Origin: G965250275 sp965250275
GTDB taxonomy: Bacteria; Pseudomonadota; Alphaproteobacteria; Rhodobacterales; Rhodobacteraceae
Direction: 5' to 3'
Length of the DNA stretch: 64,000 bases
NCBI GenBank assembly: GCA_965250275.1
Contig: OZ252297.1
Span: forward strand, 2,294,001 to 2,358,000
This document shows positions 61,131-64,000 of this stretch, piece after piece. A program made the translations under genes and the position numbers. Positions within the stretch are counted from its first letter, which is position 1. Each line of letters opens with the position of its first letter. The notes under the pieces were generated by a model that was not told the DNA's origin, did not search any database, and saw only the letters and a program-made list of their open reading frames with translations.

Positions 61131-62261
61131 TCACCGTCCCATCGCCTGGCGCGCGATGACAACCTTCTGCACATCCGAGGCGCCCTCGTAAATCCTAAGG
61201 GCACGGATCTCGCGGTACAGGCTCTCGATGATATGGCCTGACCGCACCCCGTCGCCGCCATGCAACTGAACGGCAGCATCGATCACTTTCTGAGCGGTCT
61301 CCGTGGCGTGCAGTTTGGCCATAGCGGCCTCTCGTGTCACGCGCGGGGCACCCATGTCCTTGGTCCAGGCTGCGCGGTAAATCAGCAGCGCGGAGGCATC
61401 CACTCCAAGAGCCATATCCGCAATGTGACCTTGCACCATCTGCAGATCAAAAAGCGGGGCGCCAAAAAGCTCGCGGTCTGCAGTCCGGCTCAGGCTTTCA
61501 TCCAGCGCGCGCCGGGCAAACCCGAGCGCCGCGGCCCCAACCGTGGAGCGGAAAACATCCAGCACCGACATTGCGATCCGAAACCCGGCACCCGCCTCAC
61601 CGATGCGCGCGGAGCCAGGCAACCGGACGTCCTGAAAACGCAAGGTCGCCAAAGGGTGCGGTGAAATCACGTCGATCCGGTCGGCGATCTCAAAGCCCGG
61701 TGTGTCCGCCGGCACCAGAAAGGCCGAAATGCCCTTGGCCCCCGGGGCTTCGCCCGTGCGGGCAAAGACCGTGTATATATCGGCGATTCCGCCGTTGGAA
61801 ATCCACGTCTTTTCTCCGTTCAGCACGTAGCCGTTGCCATCTGCTTCGGCCCGTGTGGTCATATTGGCCACATCCGAGCCAGAAGCCGGTTCGCTGAGTG
61901 CAAAGGCGGAAATGGCCTCGCCGGCGCGGGTCCGGTCCAGCCACGCTGTCTGCTCAGGGTTTCCGAAAAGTGAGACGGCGCCCATACCCAGTCCTTGCAT
62001 GGCAAAGGAAAAATCCGCCAGCCCATCATGACGCGCGAGGGTCTCGCGGATCAGGCAGAGCGACCGGACGTCCAGCCGATCGCCGCCGGAGTACTTCAGA
62101 AACCCGGCCTGCCCAAGCGCCCGTACGAGGCCCTTGCACGCAGCATCAACATCGTCATGCGCCACCGGCAGGTTGGCTCCGGCCCAGTCTTCCAGCGCTT
62201 CGGACAGCGCCCTGTGCCGGTCCTCAAAGAATGGCCAGTTCAGAAAGCTTCGATCCGTCAT
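61131..62261 (-). CDS. Acyl-CoA dehydrogenase family protein
   Basis: Flavoprotein dehydrogenase of 376 residues. SAFALSEPASGSDVANMTTRAE and WISNGGIAD bind flavin and substrate, LDVFRSTVGAAALGFARRAL follows, and RIYEGASDVQKVVIARQ near the C-terminus holds the usual active-site acid. It starts 57 bp after the hydratase stop and ends 10 bp before the ligase start. The CoA substrate is probably a ring-cleavage product. Confidence 0.88.
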   Translation of the reverse strand: MTDRSFLNWPFFEDRHRALSEALEDWAGANLPVAHDDVDAACKGLVRALGQAGFLKYSGGDRLDVRSLCLIRETLARHDGLADFSFAMQGLGMGAVSLFGNPEQTAWLDRTRAGEAISAFALSEPASGSDVANMTTRAEADGNGYVLNGEKTWISNGGIADIYTVFARTGEAPGAKGISAFLVPADTPGFEIADRIDVISPHPLATLRFQDVRLPGSARIGEAGAGFRIAMSVLDVFRSTVGAAALGFARRALDESLSRTADRELFGAPLFDLQMVQGHIADMALGVDASALLIYRAAWTKDMGAPRVTREAAMAKLHATETAQKVIDAAVQLHGGDGVRSGHIIESLYREIRALRIYEGASDVQKVVIARQAMGR

Positions 62262-62318
62262 TACGCACCTTTCCGTTTCTGTTTTCCGGTCAATATTGGG
62301 ATTGGACGCGGATCACAG

Positions 62319-63131
62319 TCAGTCTCCCTGAAACACAGGTTTCTCTTTGGCCACGAACGCATGGTAGGCGCGTTCGAAATCGGCAGTTTGCATGCAGATG
62401 GCTTGGGCCTGCGCCTCGGCTTCGATGGCCTGATCGAGGCTCATGTTCCATTCCTGATTGAGCTGGGTTTTGGTAATGCCGTTGGCAAAAGTGGGCCCGG
62501 CCACGATGCGGCGCGCCATTTCCAGCGCCTTTTCTTCCAACTCTTCCGCCGGATGCAGTGCGTTCCAGTATCCCCATAGCAGGCCTTCCTCAGCTGACAT
62601 GCTGCGCCCGGTATAGAGCAACTCCGCGGCTCGACCCTGACCGATGATGCGGGGCAGCATTGCACAGGCCCCCATGTCGCATCCGGCCAGACCCACCTTG
62701 TTAAAGAGGAACGCACATTTGGCCTGCGGCGTGGCCAGACGCAGATCAGAGGCCATTGTGATGATCGCGCCAGCCCCGACCGCAACCCCGTCTACGGCAG
62801 AAATCACCGGCTTGGTGCAATGGATCATCGCCTTGACCAGATCGCCGGTCATCCGGGTGAAGGTGAGCAGATCTTTCATATCCATCTTCACAAGCGGGCC
62901 GATGATGTCATGTACATCCCCGCCGGAACTGAAGTTCCCTCCGTTGGACGCAAAGACGACTGCGTGAATGTCTGTGGCATAGGGCAGGGCCCGGAAAGTG
63001 TCGCGAAGTTCTGCGTAGCTTTCAAAGGTCAGAGGGTTCTTCCGGTCCGGCCGGTTCAGGCGCAGCGTGGCGATCCCATCTGTCGCGCTCCATTCGAAAT
63101 GAGATGGTGAAAGCCCGGCCATTTCCGTCAT
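62319..63131 (-). CDS. Enoyl-CoA hydratase/isomerase family protein
   Basis: Crotonase-fold enzyme of 270 residues. The oxyanion-hole segments are FASNGGNFSSGGDVHDI and DGVAVGAGAIITMASDLRLA; GRSMSAEEGLLWGYWN is a further family motif. The glutamate pair of true hydratases is only partly evident, so the exact reaction may differ. Its ATG overlaps the MarR stop (ATGA). Confidence 0.87.
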   Translation of the reverse strand: MTEMAGLSPSHFEWSATDGIATLRLNRPDRKNPLTFESYAELRDTFRALPYATDIHAVVFASNGGNFSSGGDVHDIIGPLVKMDMKDLLTFTRMTGDLVKAMIHCTKPVISAVDGVAVGAGAIITMASDLRLATPQAKCAFLFNKVGLAGCDMGACAMLPRIIGQGRAAELLYTGRSMSAEEGLLWGYWNALHPAEELEEKALEMARRIVAGPTFANGITKTQLNQEWNMSLDQAIEAEAQAQAICMQTADFERAYHAFVAKEKPVFQGD

Positions 63132-63598
63132 TGCTCTTTGTCCTCTGAAATTCGTGAAAGCAGTTCGATCAGCGTGTCGAGTTCTTCGGCATCCAGTTTG
63201 TGCAATACGCCATCGACCCAGGCCTCGTGCTCGGCCGCCATCTCGGCGAACCGGGCAATGCCCGGCCCAGTCAGGCGCACTCGCATCGCCCGGCGGTCGC
63301 CGTCCACAGCGGCGCGTTCGACCAACCCGTCAGCGACCAGCCTGTCCACGATGCCGGTGACATTGCCGTTTGACACGCGCAGCTTCGCGGATAAATCGCT
63401 CATCCGCAGACCGTCCCGATACCGGTCGAGAGCGGACAGGACATCAAAGCGGGGCAGGGTGCTGTCGTGTTCCACCCGGAGCATGTCGCGCAGCTGATTT
63501 TCGATGGTGCGATGCGCCCCCAGCAGCCGCAACCAAACACGCAGGCGCTGCTTCGACAGCGGGCGGTCCGTTTGCGCGACATCGGGGAGCGTGCTCAT
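63128..63598 (-). CDS. MarR family transcriptional regulator
   Basis: A 156-residue winged-helix regulator from ATG 63598. The recognition part is LRMSDLSAKLRVSNGNVTGIVDRLVADGLVERAAVDGDRRAMRVRLT in part. MarR proteins of such clusters often sense an aromatic CoA thioester. It overlaps the SDR stop by four bases and the hydratase start by four, so it is inside the operon it may control. Confidence 0.88.
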   Translation of the reverse strand: MSTLPDVAQTDRPLSKQRLRVWLRLLGAHRTIENQLRDMLRVEHDSTLPRFDVLSALDRYRDGLRMSDLSAKLRVSNGNVTGIVDRLVADGLVERAAVDGDRRAMRVRLTGPGIARFAEMAAEHEAWVDGVLHKLDAEELDTLIELLSRISEDKEQ

Positions 63599-64000
63599 GC
63601 CTCTCCTCCGGAAATGGACACAGCTTGACCGGTGACCCCTCGGGCGCTGTCCCGACACAGCCACAGGGCCGCGTCAGTGACTTCCTGTGGCTGGATCAAC
63701 CTGTTCTGCGGGCTCATTCGCTCCAGTGCCGACCGCGCCTCGGCCGTGGTCTGCCCTGTTGTGTTCACGATGTTGGCGATGCTGCGTTCGGTCATCTCGG
63801 TGTCGAGAAAACCGGGGCAGAGCGCGTTCACGGTGATCCCGCTGCGCGCCGTTTCAAGCGCCAAGGACCGGCAGAGCCCAATGACGCCATGTTTTGCGGC
63901 GCTGTAGGCCGTGACATAGGGATATCCCTTGATGCCGGCAGTCGACGCCACCGCGATCAGACGGCCCCATTCGGCGCCTTTCAGATGGGACAGGCCGGCC
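63595..64000 (-). CDS. Short-chain dehydrogenase/reductase (5' part outside window)
   Basis: The C-terminal 134 codons or so of an SDR. The Tyr-x3-Lys pair is in YVTAYSAAKHG, CPGFLDTEMTERS follows, and VTGQAVSISGGEA is the classical end. Reading continues to the window edge with no start. It is the first visible gene of the coupled run SDR-MarR-hydratase. Confidence 0.87.
   Translation of the reverse strand, partial: AGLSHLKGAEWGRLIAVASTAGIKGYPYVTAYSAAKHGVIGLCRSLALETARSGITVNALCPGFLDTEMTERSIANIVNTTGQTTAEARSALERMSPQNRLIQPQEVTDAALWLCRDSARGVTGQAVSISGGEA

Overview
The window is about 62% GC (my estimate) and reads as a chromosomal piece of a Roseobacter-group member of the Rhodobacteraceae (Alphaproteobacteria). 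The grounds are the gene families and their order (ppiD-trpE, trpGDC-moaC-moeA-lexA, comEC divergent from gltX), an alphaproteobacterial SOS box GTTC-N7-GTTC upstream of lexA, many ATGA/TGATG stop-start overlaps, and a palindromic intergenic repeat of a kind I recall from roseobacters. The genus cannot be fixed from the sequence. Nearly every base is coding and I see no insertion sequence, prophage, CRISPR array or broken gene. The genes at both window ends are cut.

Region 1 (1-18.7 kb) is mostly core metabolism. It holds gltX, comEC, lexA with its SOS box, moeA, moaC and trpC-trpD-trpG. A divergent polysaccharide deacetylase and an FkbM methyltransferase on the other strand separate these from trpE, which follows ppiD. 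Then come an aminotransferase, gpt, fabI, pdxH, a double cold-shock-domain protein, an exported DUF192 protein and tRNA-Pro(TGG). Region 2 (18.7-27.8 kb) is accessory: a Cds1-type PLP enzyme beside a SigZ-type sigma factor, a second ECF sigma factor beside a small EF-hand protein, a trimethylamine methyltransferase-family protein without its usual partners, an outer-membrane beta-barrel, and several PLP and SAM enzymes. Region 3 (28-39.8 kb) contains two compact runs. The first is cysS-cimA-methyltransferase-SugE-squalene/phytoene synthase-like. The second is cobK-DNA glycosylase-esterase-acetyltransferase. An MFS transporter, a VOC protein, an RluE-like pseudouridine synthase, an HNH endonuclease and exonuclease III complete the region.

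Region 4 (39.8-47 kb) holds the two most unusual systems. The first (40090-42504) is a three-gene operon. It encodes a 122-residue protein built of five 21-residue repeats, each ending in FSSGS with the last ending exactly at the C-terminus; a 358-residue helical protein of unknown function; and a DMT-family transporter. It looks like a multi-core peptide with a partner and an exporter, but no modification chemistry is proven. The second (42559-46677) is a methyltransferase, a truncated hemoglobin and a PAS-like/class III adenylate cyclase in one run, with a CadC-type winged-helix/TPR regulator transcribed divergently. It suggests a heme-gas-to-cAMP signalling module split over separate proteins.

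Region 5 (46.8-64 kb) is catabolic. It has an orphan branched-chain-type solute-binding protein, HyuA/HyuB hydantoinase-type subunits, and a kynureninase-XRE/cupin-SRPBCC-RidA operon. A TetR regulator and a cupin/amine-oxidase operon share a pair of CTACC(A/T)-N2-(T/A)GGTAG palindromes. An Ald2-type class II aldolase stands divergently to mtnA (DHAP-shunt-like). At the right edge is a run of SDR, MarR, enoyl-CoA hydratase, acyl-CoA dehydrogenase and a 2-aminobenzoate-CoA-ligase-like enzyme. Kynureninase yields anthranilate, and the right-edge ligase looks suited to activate it. The window may therefore hold both anthranilate synthesis (trpE/trpG) and anthranilate breakdown.
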